Under the pieces are notes generated by a model. It saw only the letters and a program-made list of their open reading frames with translations, did no database searches and was not told where the DNA came from. A DNA stretch of 64,000 nt from Tritrichomonas musculus (Eukaryota; Parabasalia; Tritrichomonadida; Tritrichomonadidae), in NCBI GenBank assembly GCA_039105265.1, contig JAPFFF010000018.1, positions 1,798,001 to 1,862,000 of the forward strand, in the 5' to 3' direction. Shown one piece after another: positions 28,901-37,689 of the stretch. The translations under genes and the position numbers were made by a program. How positions within the stretch are numbered: the first letter of the stretch is position 1; every line of letters starts with the position of its first letter.

Positions 28901-31900
28901 GACCAACATTTGATGAAATTTTGACTGAACTCAAAACCAATCCTGATTTCATCACTGATGATATCAATAACGATGAGTATCAATCCTATATCAAATTTAT
29001 TGATGAGTCTCCAGCTTCTTTTGAATACTCGCATAAAATTCTGCAATTAGATGAATATGTTAAAAACAAATTGAATATGTTCTACGAAATTACGCTGAAA
29101 ATCAATTTTTATGATATTTATGAGACTGAAACAAATAATATTTGTACTGAATATAATTTTTGTGATATTACAAATTTTCAAAAGCAAAAACTAATGCAAA
29201 AGGAAAGGCATTTCAAATTTTACATAGTAAGCGATATTAAAACAAAATCATACTACTTTGCAAAGAAAATTTTAGATTTTAGAGAATCTAGTAATAGTTA
29301 TTATAAAGACAAAACAATTGAATTAACAAATGAGATCAATAATATGTTAAAAGTAAATCACCCAATGTTTTTGAAATTTATTGGTTATAGTCCATTTGAT
29401 TTAAAAAGTGAGCTATTTCCATTAATAATTTTTGAGCATGCATCAAATGGCAGCTTAGAAAGGATGATGGAAATTGGAGCCAAAAACAAAAGAGACGCAA
29501 TGTTTAATGATACAAAAAAGTTGATAATTTTATATGGAATAGCTACAGCAATGTCGTATCTGCATTCAATAGATATCATACATTGCAAATTGAGGCCATC
29601 AAACATTTTTCTCGATGATTTCTTATTCCCAAAAATCACTGGATTTGACATTTCAAAAAATTTATCAGATTTCCCTATTCGCCCACTCTCTGAGATTGTT
29701 GATTCTGGGACTGTTTATTATGATAGTGATATTCACAATCCTCCCGAGCTAATGACAAGCTTCATTTATAGTGCAGCAGGTGATGTTTATTCGTTCGGTG
29801 TAATTGCATATGAGTTTGTCACTGAAGAAACTCCTTTTCTCGATGAATTGTCTTATAATGGGTATCGTCCAGATTTCAAGGAAACAACGCCTGATTGTTA
29901 CAAAAAGCTCATTAGTAAGTGTTGGGCACATGATCCTGTAGAGAGGCCGACATTCGAAGAAATTTTAAAACACATGAAAACAAATCCAGAATTCATCACA
30001 GAAAACGTTGACAAAGAAGAATTTCAAAACTTTGTTCAATTTATTGATGAAATTCAAAATAAATTCCAGAAAAATGATGAAGCATTCGAACTTGACAATT
30101 TCATTAAGACACAGAATCAAAGATTCCGTAAAGTCAAGATCGATTACAATAAGCTTCGTGACTGGAAGAGGCAGCAATTGACAGTCAACCTTGGATCGAG
30201 TGATCTCACTAAATATTCGAAGCTAAAAAAGATTGGAAATGGAAGTTTTGGAAATGTTTATAAAATCATTGATAAACAAAGCAATGTTATGTATGCTGCA
30301 AAAGTGTCAAAATATGAGATAGATCAATGTTCCAACGATATCATATTGAATTTATCGAGAGAAATCGACATAATTTCAGGTTTGAATTTCCCATCAATTT
30401 TGAAATTCATTGGATTCTGTCCAAATGACTTCAAAGGGAAGCCAAAGCCAGTGATCATCACTGAGTACGCCCTAAATTGTTCATTGGATTACATTCTTGA
30501 TATGGAAAGAAAAGGAATTGGAAATCATGATTGGGATGACACAAAAAAGCTCATCAATATTTATGGAATTGCACATGGAATGGCTTATTTGGCTTGTAGA
30601 GACATCATTCACCGTGATTTGAAGCCTGCGAACATTCTCCTCGATGAGTATTTGTATCCTAAAATAGCAGACTTTGGAATGGCAAAAAGCATCAAAGATA
30701 AATCATCATTCGATGTAGAAGAAAAGCATAAAAAGCCTGTTGCATCGGGATTCAAAGGCACATATGCTTATTCAGCACCTGAAATAATCAAGAAGCATGA
30801 ATATAGTAATAAAGGAGATGTTTATGCATTTGCAATGATTACTTATGAAATAATTACAAATGAAATTCCTTTCTCTGGTTTCAATCAATATCAGTTATTT
30901 GGTGCCATAATAAAAGGATATCGTCCTAAGTTCAGACATCCCATTCCTTATTGTTATAAGAATTTAATTAGAAAATGTTGGAGTGAAAATCCAAATTCAA
31001 GACCTTATTTTAGAGACATATGCAAGCTTCTCGAAAATGATCCAAATTTCATTACACCGAATGTAAATAAAGAAGAATATTATGATTACATTGCTTATCT
31101 TAATGCAATATATGGTGATGTTGAAAATGAAAAGAAGAATCAAGAAGAGATCAATCACACTAATTCTCTTAAAAATAAAGTAAATAAAGTCGATGTCAGT
31201 TTGATTCGTGTTGAAGAAACAGAAGATGAAGATGTAAAATGTGACTGCTTTATTGATCTAAGTCGATATGAAAGACAAGACATCTTAAATAAGTGCAGCA
31301 CTTATAAAATCTGTCAAATCCGCGAGAGAGAAACGCAAAATCAATTCGCAGCTTTCATGTCAATGTATAAAATAAAGCAAATTTCAAAAGAAGAAGCTGA
31401 AAACTTGTCAAATGAATTGAAAGTCATTTCACAATTAAATCATCCTTCATTATTGAAATTTGTTGGATTCAGTCTAACTGATTTCAAGAAAGAAAGAAAG
31501 CCAGTCATTGTAACCGAACTAGTCTCAAATGGCTCGCTTGAACAAATTCTTGAACTTGAAAAGAATGACATAAAAATAAACGGATGGGATTCTACGAAGA
31601 AGTTGATCAATATATATGGAATTGCATCAGGAATGGCATGCATGCATTCGCATGGTGTTATTCATCGGTGTTTGAAGCCATCGAACATTTATCTCGATGA
31701 AATCTTGCTTCCAAAAATCGGCGATTTTGGCCTGATGACACAATTTTGTATGTCAGACAGTATGACACATCAATCAATCTCTGGAGAAACAGGATCACCT
31801 GTCTACACGGCTCCAGAAGTGCTTGAAGCAAATGCTTGCAGTAAATCAATGGATGTTTACTCGTTTTCATATGTTGTTTATGAAATATTAACAAAAGAAA

Positions 31901-33582
31901 AACCGTTTAGTGAAACTGACAAAGCAAGCCAAATCTATCAAAAAGTTGTGATGAAAGGTGAACGTCCTGTCATCAAGGAAAACATTCCGAGAAGATTCAA
32001 GACTTTGATTGAAGAGTGCTGGTCTCAGGATCCAAATCAAAGACCAACTTTTGATGATATTGTTTATCAATTAAGAATGGATGATCAGTTCATCACTGAA
32101 GAAATCAGTAAAGATGATTACAGCAAGTACATCGAATTCATTGATTCACAAATTAGCAGAGAAACAGAAGAAAAAATCGACGAAGATATGCCTGAAAAAA
32201 TATTAGAAACAGAACCAGAAGCTGATACAATTAACAAAAACGAAGCAAATTTTGTTTTGGAGAATCAAGATGAAGTCAACCTTGAATTCAAAGAACTGCC
32301 AGAAAAAACAATTTGCATTGATGATGTGCCAATAATTGACAAATATATAATGGCCAATGATGCACGTAGATTGATGGATTATTTAATCAGAAACTGTGAT
32401 AATGAAACAGTTTCGTTTGTCTTTGATAAATGTCATCATGAATCAAAAGAGTTTTATGCAGCTCTCTGCAAAGAAGGTCTTTTATCAAACAATGCAGTTT
32501 CACATCACAAATGCGCGATCTCATTGATTTTCGATTCACAAGATGATGAAACAGTGAAAGATCGGAAACTTCGATGCAATGAAGCCAGGAAGCATCTTGA
32601 AGCAGCAATCGAGCTTGGATTCAATCTATCATTCTTTTCACTTTCACGTCTTCATTATGAATTTTACAAAGACGATGAAAAAGCGTTCGAAATTGCCAAG
32701 GAAGGATCAGAAAGAGGAGAAAAGTACAGCAGATGTCTCCTTGGATTCTTCACTGCACATGGCATTGGAACAAAGAAAGACATAGCAAAAGGAGTCCCTC
32801 TCATTCTTAGTAGTTCAGCTGACGACTTCATTGACCAGTTTGCAACAGAAATCGGAATTTATTACTCAATGAAGAATGACGAAGAAGAAGGCCAGAAAGA
32901 AGTTTTCAAATGGTTTCAGAAAGCATTCACGATGAGAAAGACAAGAGCAACAATAAACAATTACGGAGTCTGCTACATGATTGGCATTGGCGTCGACAAA
33001 AGCATCGAAAAAGCAAAAGAAATATTTCAAATCGGAGTTGATAAAAATGACGCCAATTCAATGTACCACATTGGATTCATTCTTGAAGGGACAGAAAAAG
33101 AAGAATCACTAAAATATTACAAGAAAGCAGCAGAACTTGGAGATCCTCGATCGCAGCTGGCGTTTGCAAAACTGATTGAAGAAAAAGATCCGAATTTGTC
33201 TCTTCAATTTTACAAACGTGCAGCTGAAAGAAACGTCGTTGAAGCATTAGAAATCCTTGCAATGAAATATGCAAGCGAGAACGACACTGAGAACGCCGTC
33301 AAGTATGTTTCTGCTTTGATTAAAGAAGGAGGATTTCAATTTCCACTGAAATATGGAATTGATCTATACAGAAAGAAGCAAATGAAGCAGTCTTTTCTTA
33401 TATTCGAAGCTCTCTCTGAATTTAATCATCCGATTGCTAAATATTTTATTGCCGTGATGAAATTCAGAGGAGAAGGATGCATCCAAAACAAAGTTGAATC
33501 ACTTGAAATTATGAAAAGTCTTTCAAATCAAGGTGTCGATAAGGCAACTGAATTCCTAGAAAAACTTTCATTTATGAAATGA
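25930..33582 (+). CDS. Six tandem kinase/pseudokinase domains plus Sel1 repeats
   Basis: A 2550-residue single-exon protein with six consecutive TKL-type kinase domains of ~300-350 residues, each ending in a CWSQDPxxRPTFDEI-type C-lobe and a YxxFID linker. Motifs: D1 (~1-350) HRNLNPSS and SGLD; D2 (~375-690) HRNLKTET and LGFE; D3 (~710-1040) HRDLKLNN and SGFN; D4 (~1075-1400) HCKLRPSN and TGFD; D5 (~1427-1725) glycine loop IGNGSFGNVY, YAAKVSK, HRDLKPANILLD and ADFGMAK; D6 (~1780-2075) HRCLKPSN with GDFG. Only D5 keeps all catalytic residues, so one active kinase lies among five probable pseudokinases. Residues ~2160-2545 are Sel1-like repeats (for example GVCYMIGIGVDKSIEKAKE). There is no signal peptide or membrane segment. 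The gene probably arose by repeated tandem duplication. Substrate unknown. Confidence 0.92.
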   Translation: MLPSNKEILDLSDYERDEKLFKNEMFKYYKIIHQSNNKKFLAKIWTDDLDHFIRDKIRDLYREVYINSKINHPSFLKYVGFSLVNFKNKRKPLIVFEYASTGSLNMLLNSTKSQYERKDYHQIYQLTISSDDDDNDDELEEKENIVLTMTQKLIIIYGIAAGISYLHSHDILHRNLNPSSIFLDDSLFPKISGLDISKELIQSSPYDEPRKDGKLKGEKKYLAPEVLSKLEYGKPNDVYAFSLVVYEIMTGKSIYQDFDKTIDLIENVSKQGKRPTFECEIPSCYQNLIERCWSQDPKDRPTFDEIVDELKNNREFITDEVDENQFQNYVNFIETASVSFDPEKTIEQMDELLQSNTNDNKSSDIKPGLRGQVDSSVELDVQNYIIKNEEDGIVVDKETNIKFDYFLSKPINKYLRYEIINYARKVNILSRLDHPAILKFVGYSPVDFKNFPKPTYITEHYKSRDLAYYNEGSFDDQYYLHFDDTQKLIFIYGIASGMAYLHSHNILHRNLKTETIVFNKYFFPKILGFEIAKEIESDSIEPNDTIKGTPACIAPEVYLKKGYSKSSDVYSFSLILYELMTGEKAFKELKDPREIKKTITELNERPEFKQPILQCYRELIEKCWSQEPSDRPTFDEILTELKTNPEFITDTVDKDAFFEYVAYVDEFPVNFYPNRRVEQLDDILKNRLNSFPDIHPSIHFSDMRETEKNDLIIDDKYYLNPDDYDYVSYITKGNFYDVKKVEDKKSQILYAQKKTNNNSLYFHNHEIINFSRELNILLQINHPSILRFIGYYLGDGIEDGKVYIIVEFSSKGSLGKIHKSKRTSKYRERYNSHSTNDEVLVLNSTQKLIIIYGIAAGMSYLHSHNILHRDLKLNNIYLDDSMFPKISGFNIAKEIESDSIEPNDTIKGTPACIAPEVYLKKGYSKSSDVYSFSLIIYELMTGEKAFKELKDPKEIKRTIIELNERPAFNKPILQCYRDLIEKCWSQEPSDRPTFDEILTELKTNPDFITDDINNDEYQSYIKFIDESPASFEYSHKILQLDEYVKNKLNMFYEITLKINFYDIYETETNNICTEYNFCDITNFQKQKLMQKERHFKFYIVSDIKTKSYYFAKKILDFRESSNSYYKDKTIELTNEINNMLKVNHPMFLKFIGYSPFDLKSELFPLIIFEHASNGSLERMMEIGAKNKRDAMFNDTKKLIILYGIATAMSYLHSIDIIHCKLRPSNIFLDDFLFPKITGFDISKNLSDFPIRPLSEIVDSGTVYYDSDIHNPPELMTSFIYSAAGDVYSFGVIAYEFVTEETPFLDELSYNGYRPDFKETTPDCYKKLISKCWAHDPVERPTFEEILKHMKTNPEFITENVDKEEFQNFVQFIDEIQNKFQKNDEAFELDNFIKTQNQRFRKVKIDYNKLRDWKRQQLTVNLGSSDLTKYSKLKKIGNGSFGNVYKIIDKQSNVMYAAKVSKYEIDQCSNDIILNLSREIDIISGLNFPSILKFIGFCPNDFKGKPKPVIITEYALNCSLDYILDMERKGIGNHDWDDTKKLINIYGIAHGMAYLACRDIIHRDLKPANILLDEYLYPKIADFGMAKSIKDKSSFDVEEKHKKPVASGFKGTYAYSAPEIIKKHEYSNKGDVYAFAMITYEIITNEIPFSGFNQYQLFGAIIKGYRPKFRHPIPYCYKNLIRKCWSENPNSRPYFRDICKLLENDPNFITPNVNKEEYYDYIAYLNAIYGDVENEKKNQEEINHTNSLKNKVNKVDVSLIRVEETEDEDVKCDCFIDLSRYERQDILNKCSTYKICQIRERETQNQFAAFMSMYKIKQISKEEAENLSNELKVISQLNHPSLLKFVGFSLTDFKKERKPVIVTELVSNGSLEQILELEKNDIKINGWDSTKKLINIYGIASGMACMHSHGVIHRCLKPSNIYLDEILLPKIGDFGLMTQFCMSDSMTHQSISGETGSPVYTAPEVLEANACSKSMDVYSFSYVVYEILTKEKPFSETDKASQIYQKVVMKGERPVIKENIPRRFKTLIEECWSQDPNQRPTFDDIVYQLRMDDQFITEEISKDDYSKYIEFIDSQISRETEEKIDEDMPEKILETEPEADTINKNEANFVLENQDEVNLEFKELPEKTICIDDVPIIDKYIMANDARRLMDYLIRNCDNETVSFVFDKCHHESKEFYAALCKEGLLSNNAVSHHKCAISLIFDSQDDETVKDRKLRCNEARKHLEAAIELGFNLSFFSLSRLHYEFYKDDEKAFEIAKEGSERGEKYSRCLLGFFTAHGIGTKKDIAKGVPLILSSSADDFIDQFATEIGIYYSMKNDEEEGQKEVFKWFQKAFTMRKTRATINNYGVCYMIGIGVDKSIEKAKEIFQIGVDKNDANSMYHIGFILEGTEKEESLKYYKKAAELGDPRSQLAFAKLIEEKDPNLSLQFYKRAAERNVVEALEILAMKYASENDTENAVKYVSALIKEGGFQFPLKYGIDLYRKKQMKQSFLIFEALSEFNHPIAKYFIAVMKFRGEGCIQNKVESLEIMKSLSNQGVDKATEFLEKLSFMK
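27523..28970 (+). repeat. Recent internal duplication, 1080-bp offset
   Basis: 27523-27890 and 28603-28970 (C-lobes of kinase domains 2 and 3) are nearly identical at the base level and offset by exactly 1080 bp. The encoded stretch starts AKEIESDSIEPNDTIKGTPA and runs to the ELKTNP end. The N-lobes of the same domains are much less alike, which suggests recent gene conversion or unequal crossing-over confined to the C-lobe. Confidence 0.85.
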
Positions 33583-33891
33583 CTCTTTAGATAGAAAAAT
33601 CAGTTTTCGAATTTTATAATAAAATTTGATTCATAAGTAAACATATTTTTTAAATATAGTCTACGCATTTCAAATCGGAAATTTGACCATATATTGACCT
33701 TTTAAAAATGTCAAAAAAAATTTTTTTTTGATAAAATTTCTTTTTGTTTTATTATCAATTTGAAATTGCAGTGTTGTTATTACATTTGTTGATTTTCATG
33801 TTAAAGTTTATGAAATAAATTGCAATTATTCATAAACATTTGAATCTTTAAAAATGTGTTTGTTCTTCATTTTTCAAATTAGTCGAATTTT
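33583..33891. other. Intergenic region, no gene seen
   Basis: AT-rich 3' flank of the six-kinase gene. Nothing else is seen. Confidence 0.5.
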
Positions 33892-34103
33892 AAACTAATA
33901 AAGCATGTTTTCTTGTATATCTTTTATTATGGTTGAGTTTTTCAAAGAAGTCATCAGTAATCATAAAGCAATGTCTCTCAAAAAAAAAAGAGATTAAAAA
34001 ATTGTTTCATACAAATCATACTCACAATTTTTTTTAAGTCTGCATTGTCCATCAGGTATTGAGCGAGGTGAAGGTTAATCAGGGCATGCTGGTATGAATT
34101 CAT
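33892..34103 (-). other. Possible small gene, split by one in-frame stop
   Basis: On the minus strand an ATG at 34103 opens MNSYQHALINLHLAQYLMD, continuing NADLKKIV, in DNA clearly less AT-rich than its surroundings. After a run of ten T the same frame meets one TGA, then continues FEKLNHNKRYTRKHALLV to TAA at ~33892. A TCATTTT initiator-like motif lies about 25 nt before the ATG. It could be a tiny gene with a short unrecognised intron between GTGAGT or GTATGA and GAGAG, a miscounted homopolymer, or a relic. No family is recognised. Confidence 0.25.
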
Positions 34104-34171
34104 GAAGGATTATATGGTTAACAAAATGAATATAGTATTAGTTAACTAGCTTTTTATTCGTTTTTTTTTTA

Positions 34172-34807
34172 ATGTATAAAATAGAATTAAATCGTTCTTT
34201 ATCAGAAATTCGTTTAATTTTAAACATAAAAGATGTTGAAGGCACTTATTTTCCTTTTCAAGAAAGATCTCTTGGTGACGCAATGCCAATTGTTTTTGAT
34301 GATAAAATACGTATCGCAAAATGGGACCATATTTTTGGAAAAGATATGATTTTATTTAATCAGATTGATCCTTCTTTATTTCAAGAAAATTATTTCAGAT
34401 GTGTTGTACCAATTAATGGATTTCTTATTTTAGATCGTGGCAACCATATAAATAAATTTTATGAAGAAAATAAATCACTCTTTTTTTTAGCCGCAATATG
34501 CGATAAAAACAATAATTTTGATTTTATAATGGTAGAGAACGAAGATGAAAATCAAAGTTTTTTTTTCCCTTTTTTACCTCTTTGTTTATCGCTTAATGAT
34601 ATCAATATATGGATTGGACCGTTATATAGCTCAATTCTTACAAATAATGAGAGATCTTTTGTGAAATTAGATTTTATGGAAGTTTTTCAGCAGGAAGGTC
34701 CTAACCCTGTTTATTTTACATATATTTTTGATCAGATTAGAAAATATAGGATTGACCTAAATAAAAAGCTTAAAAATATTACGCCATGTATTAATGAAGT
34801 AATATAG
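34172..34807 (+). CDS. Hypothetical protein, 211 residues
   Basis: An intact frame with varied composition (balanced Asp/Glu/Lys, aromatic-rich segments such as SLFFLAAICDKNNNFDF and PLCLSLNDINIWIGPLYSS), unlike the chance AT-rich frames nearby. It has no signal peptide, clear membrane segment or catalytic motif. It reads like an alpha/beta cytosolic protein. It is convergent with the coiled-coil gene at 35072-36208. I do not recognise the family. The single-exon start at 34172 follows a T-run. Confidence 0.6.
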   Translation: MYKIELNRSLSEIRLILNIKDVEGTYFPFQERSLGDAMPIVFDDKIRIAKWDHIFGKDMILFNQIDPSLFQENYFRCVVPINGFLILDRGNHINKFYEENKSLFFLAAICDKNNNFDFIMVENEDENQSFFFPFLPLCLSLNDINIWIGPLYSSILTNNERSFVKLDFMEVFQQEGPNPVYFTYIFDQIRKYRIDLNKKLKNITPCINEVI

Positions 34808-35071
34808 TGAACTTTTCATATACATTGCAAATATAATTCTATAAATCGAATACATATATATCCACATATTGATATGTCAATACTCACGATTTTCTTGCGT
34901 TAAATTGTTGATTTTCTAGTATTTCAAATATTGCGAATTGATGATTTCATCAATTGATTTCAAATGAAAGTTGATTTAATAAATAATAGATAAATAAGCA
35001 TTTAAAAAAAATGAATTTTATACAAGAATAAAAAACAATAACAACATTATAAAAAAAAAAAAAAATAGTGT

Positions 35072-36208
35072 TCATTTTCGTGAATTACGAGGTGAGAAAG
35101 TTCTTGTGTAAGTTATAAAATTGGCTTTCTTTCTTTGTTTGAATTTGATCTCTTTTTCGGTCAACGGCCTAAAAATACGATTCGATAAATTGCCAGTGCC
35201 AGTCATTGAAACACTGGATTCGTTTGCTTGTGATTTATGCATTGATTTTCTGCTTGCTTTAGTAATTGGTCTTTGTTGATCAATTTCGCCACTTTGATTT
35301 TTGTTTTTTTCATATTCTATATCAACTTCTACATCTAAATCGGAAATAGCGCTATGTATCTTATTTGTGAGATAATCTTCTGATCGCTTTCCGTGCATCA
35401 TCTCAGATTTGCTTTGATTCTTCATTTGATTAATTGTTTTTTCCCACGCTGAAACTTTTGTTTTCATTTTTCTTTCTTGCTCTCTGATTATAGATTCTCG
35501 ATTTTGTTCAAGATATTGAATCCAATTTTCTTGTTGCTTTTCCCGTTCTTGTTTTTCTAATTGATCCGCAAGTTTTTTCATCTGTTTTGCTTCAAGGTAA
35601 TGTTCTGAAGTAGCCATTATTTTCTGTCGTTGCCTAAGATCTATATATTTTGCTGAAAATTTTAAAAATTTTGTTGGAGGAGGATCATTAAAATGCTGAT
35701 CATATAGTTCAAGCTCAGTAACAAAACTCTGTTGAAGCTCAGCGATTTCAGCATCGCGTTTTTGTTCGGCATTTTTGATTAATTCAGACCATTGATTCTG
35801 TAAATCATCATTTTCGTTTTTGGTATTATCTAACATTTCTGAATATCCTACAGCTCTTTGAGTTTGGAGTTGAATATATTTGGTTGATGTCTGATAAGTT
35901 TTAACTTTTTGAATGCACTTATCAACTTCGTCAGCTTTCATATACATTGATTTCATTTGTAAAGATTCTTGGTATTTTTGAAGCTCGGCAACAACTTGAA
36001 ACGAATTTTCTCTTGTGACGCCATCATAATTTCCATCATTTAAAATGTTTAAAGCAATTTTTTGTATGCTTTGATCACACCGACTTGGTTTATCTGTTTC
36101 ATTTCTCGATTTCTGAGATGTTTGAGCATATCTACGAGGAGGAGGCCGTGATATAGTTGATTCTAGCTGTGAATCGCTGGGTTCAGCATTCATAAAATTT
36201 AACGTCAT
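35072..36208 (-). CDS. Conserved coiled-coil protein
   Basis: 378 residues. The N-terminal ~50 are disordered (PPPRRYAQTSQKSRNETDK). Residues ~50-300 are almost continuous charged helix with coiled-coil character (ELQKYQESLQMKSMYMKADE, KKLADQLEKQEREKQQENW), broken by a conserved-looking PPPTKFLKFSAKYIDLR segment. The C-terminus is basic and Ser/Arg-rich. The same layout, with P-P/K-x-L-KFS breaking two long helices, is typical of a family of trichomonad coiled-coil proteins of unknown role, perhaps cytoskeletal. The frame is intact with the start at the first ATG. Confidence 0.75.
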   Translation of the reverse strand: MTLNFMNAEPSDSQLESTISRPPPRRYAQTSQKSRNETDKPSRCDQSIQKIALNILNDGNYDGVTRENSFQVVAELQKYQESLQMKSMYMKADEVDKCIQKVKTYQTSTKYIQLQTQRAVGYSEMLDNTKNENDDLQNQWSELIKNAEQKRDAEIAELQQSFVTELELYDQHFNDPPPTKFLKFSAKYIDLRQRQKIMATSEHYLEAKQMKKLADQLEKQEREKQQENWIQYLEQNRESIIREQERKMKTKVSAWEKTINQMKNQSKSEMMHGKRSEDYLTNKIHSAISDLDVEVDIEYEKNKNQSGEIDQQRPITKASRKSMHKSQANESSVSMTGTGNLSNRIFRPLTEKEIKFKQRKKANFITYTRTFSPRNSRK

Positions 36209-36430
36209 TTCAATTCAAAAAATAAACGTTATCAATGTTATTGAAATTTTCAAAAAAAAAAACTTTTTGATAAAATTTTTATTAAAATATAAGAAATGAT
36301 TTTTTTCAAGCCAAATTACATTTTTGAGAAATAATAACATTATATAATTTTAAATAAGAAAAAATATATCTATTAACTTCATAATAAGGATGAGTTTATT
36401 GTAGATTTTAGAAGATAACTTAAATAATTA
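36209..36430. other. Intergenic spacer
   Basis: AT-rich spacer upstream of the coiled-coil gene. It includes AACGTT on its promoter side at ~36225. No gene is seen. Confidence 0.4.
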
Positions 36431-36960
36431 AAAATTCTACAAAATGAATTTGAGTTGTTTCTTTTCGGCCATTTTTATCTGTAGCAATAACGCTCAAATT
36501 TCCTTTTTGAGTGCATTTCACGACTGTTAAAGAACGTCTATATTAAGCTTTATATCGTCCAATATCAAATCTTTCTTCAGTTCTTGGATCAGCAATTTCA
36601 AATGCAAGCAATTCTCCACCAACATCATTTCTCTGATTTTAAGGTCTTTATTTAATTCAACCATCAATTTTTACTTCATTTCCTTCACATCATTTCCATG
36701 ACCATGACGATAAAGCTTTTGTACCTCGCTAGATACATTTTGAAAGCTTCAGTTCCTTGAGCGCAAATATAAGGTCCCTTTTGAGTTCCCAAAGCTGTTA
36801 TGGCATATCCGAGTTCTTTACTCTCATTTCTAATAAGCCATGGATATATCTTATTGAAACAGAAGCCATCATTTGTATAAGATTATTTTGTTCGCTGAAC
36901 CGTCACCTCTACCTGCAATAGGATTGTTCCAGTTGAATACACGAAGGATTTAACTATTTG
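36431..36960 (-). pseudogene. Relic of an unrecognised protein gene
   Basis: The minus strand holds coding-like pieces in order: FNWNNPIAGRGDGSANKII, then LGYAITALGTQKGPYICAQG and TEAFKMYLARYKSF, then NDVGGELLAFEIADPRTEER with FDIGRYKA, and finally LTVVKCTQKGNLSVIATDKN. They are split by stops and frame changes. Composition and phrasing suggest a beta-rich host protein, but I do not recognise the family. No start is visible. Confidence 0.4.
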
Positions 36961-37520
36961 AAAGGACCAGAGGCGAGAGACATTGTAGTACCTTAGGCAT
37001 CAGCGAAGAGCAGTAGGTTTTTGCGATAGGGAAGCAAGTCTTATACAACTTTTGCAACTTCTTATTTTCCAAACAATGAGATATCTGTTGAACCTCTATT
37101 ACCATTCCATCCTCCAATTCTTTTTTTTTGGACATTCGCCAGCATAGATATATGTCTTAATATTGATCCTCTCTTTTATATATAATTCTAGTTCTTTTGC
37201 TATTTCTTCATGTAATTGATCGTATTCTGTGATCGAGTAATAAGATAATAAATGATTCCAAAACATTCCTAAAAGGCTATTTGGGCTGACGTAGTCCAAA
37301 ATGTGCTTATGACAAAAGAATTGTAATATTTTGTATGTTTGACAATCTGATTCATAGCGGGTTCATAGCATACAAACATACGAGAGGTCAATTGGACAAA
37401 CAAATCTGTTCTTTCATATTTGACAATCGAGTAATAAGATAATAAATGTTTACAAAATATATACATCCGCGATAGAATCAAATATATGTCTCCATCATCA
37501 ATAAACGGCATTAATTACGT
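36961..37520 (-). pseudogene. Relic of a trichomonad ankyrin-family N-terminus
   Basis: Minus-strand pieces read FIDDGDIYLILSRMYIFCKH, LLSYYSIVKYERTDLFVQLT and FVISTFWTTSAQ, which resemble the N-terminal module that precedes ankyrin repeats in trichomonad proteins. A second partial copy follows (NHLLSYYSITEYDQLHEEIA, then ELELYIKERI). The duplicated LLSYYSI segment gives a direct DNA repeat (TCGAGTAATAAGATAATAAA) at ~37233 and ~37429. Stops and rearrangement show it is dead. Confidence 0.45.
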
Positions 37521-37681
37521 TTGCTTCAAATCATTCGCCTTTCAAGAAAACAAAAAAGTTTTTTTCGAAACACACTAGAAGATCACATAGAATATGAAAA
37601 TTCAGTATTATATATTTCTAAACTAAACGCAAACACCCATGTCTGAAAGAACAGATTTGTTTGTCCAATTGACCTCTCGTA
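37379..37681. repeat. Perfect 38-bp inverted repeat, 227-bp loop
   Basis: 37379-37416 and 37644-37681 are exact inverted copies (left arm starts TACGAGAGGTCAATTGGACA). The left arm lies in the ankyrin-family relic (FVQLTSR), so the right arm is probably a rearranged inverted copy of that relic. Transposon ends are the alternative. Confidence 0.8.
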
Positions 37682-37689
37682 GCTGTTTT

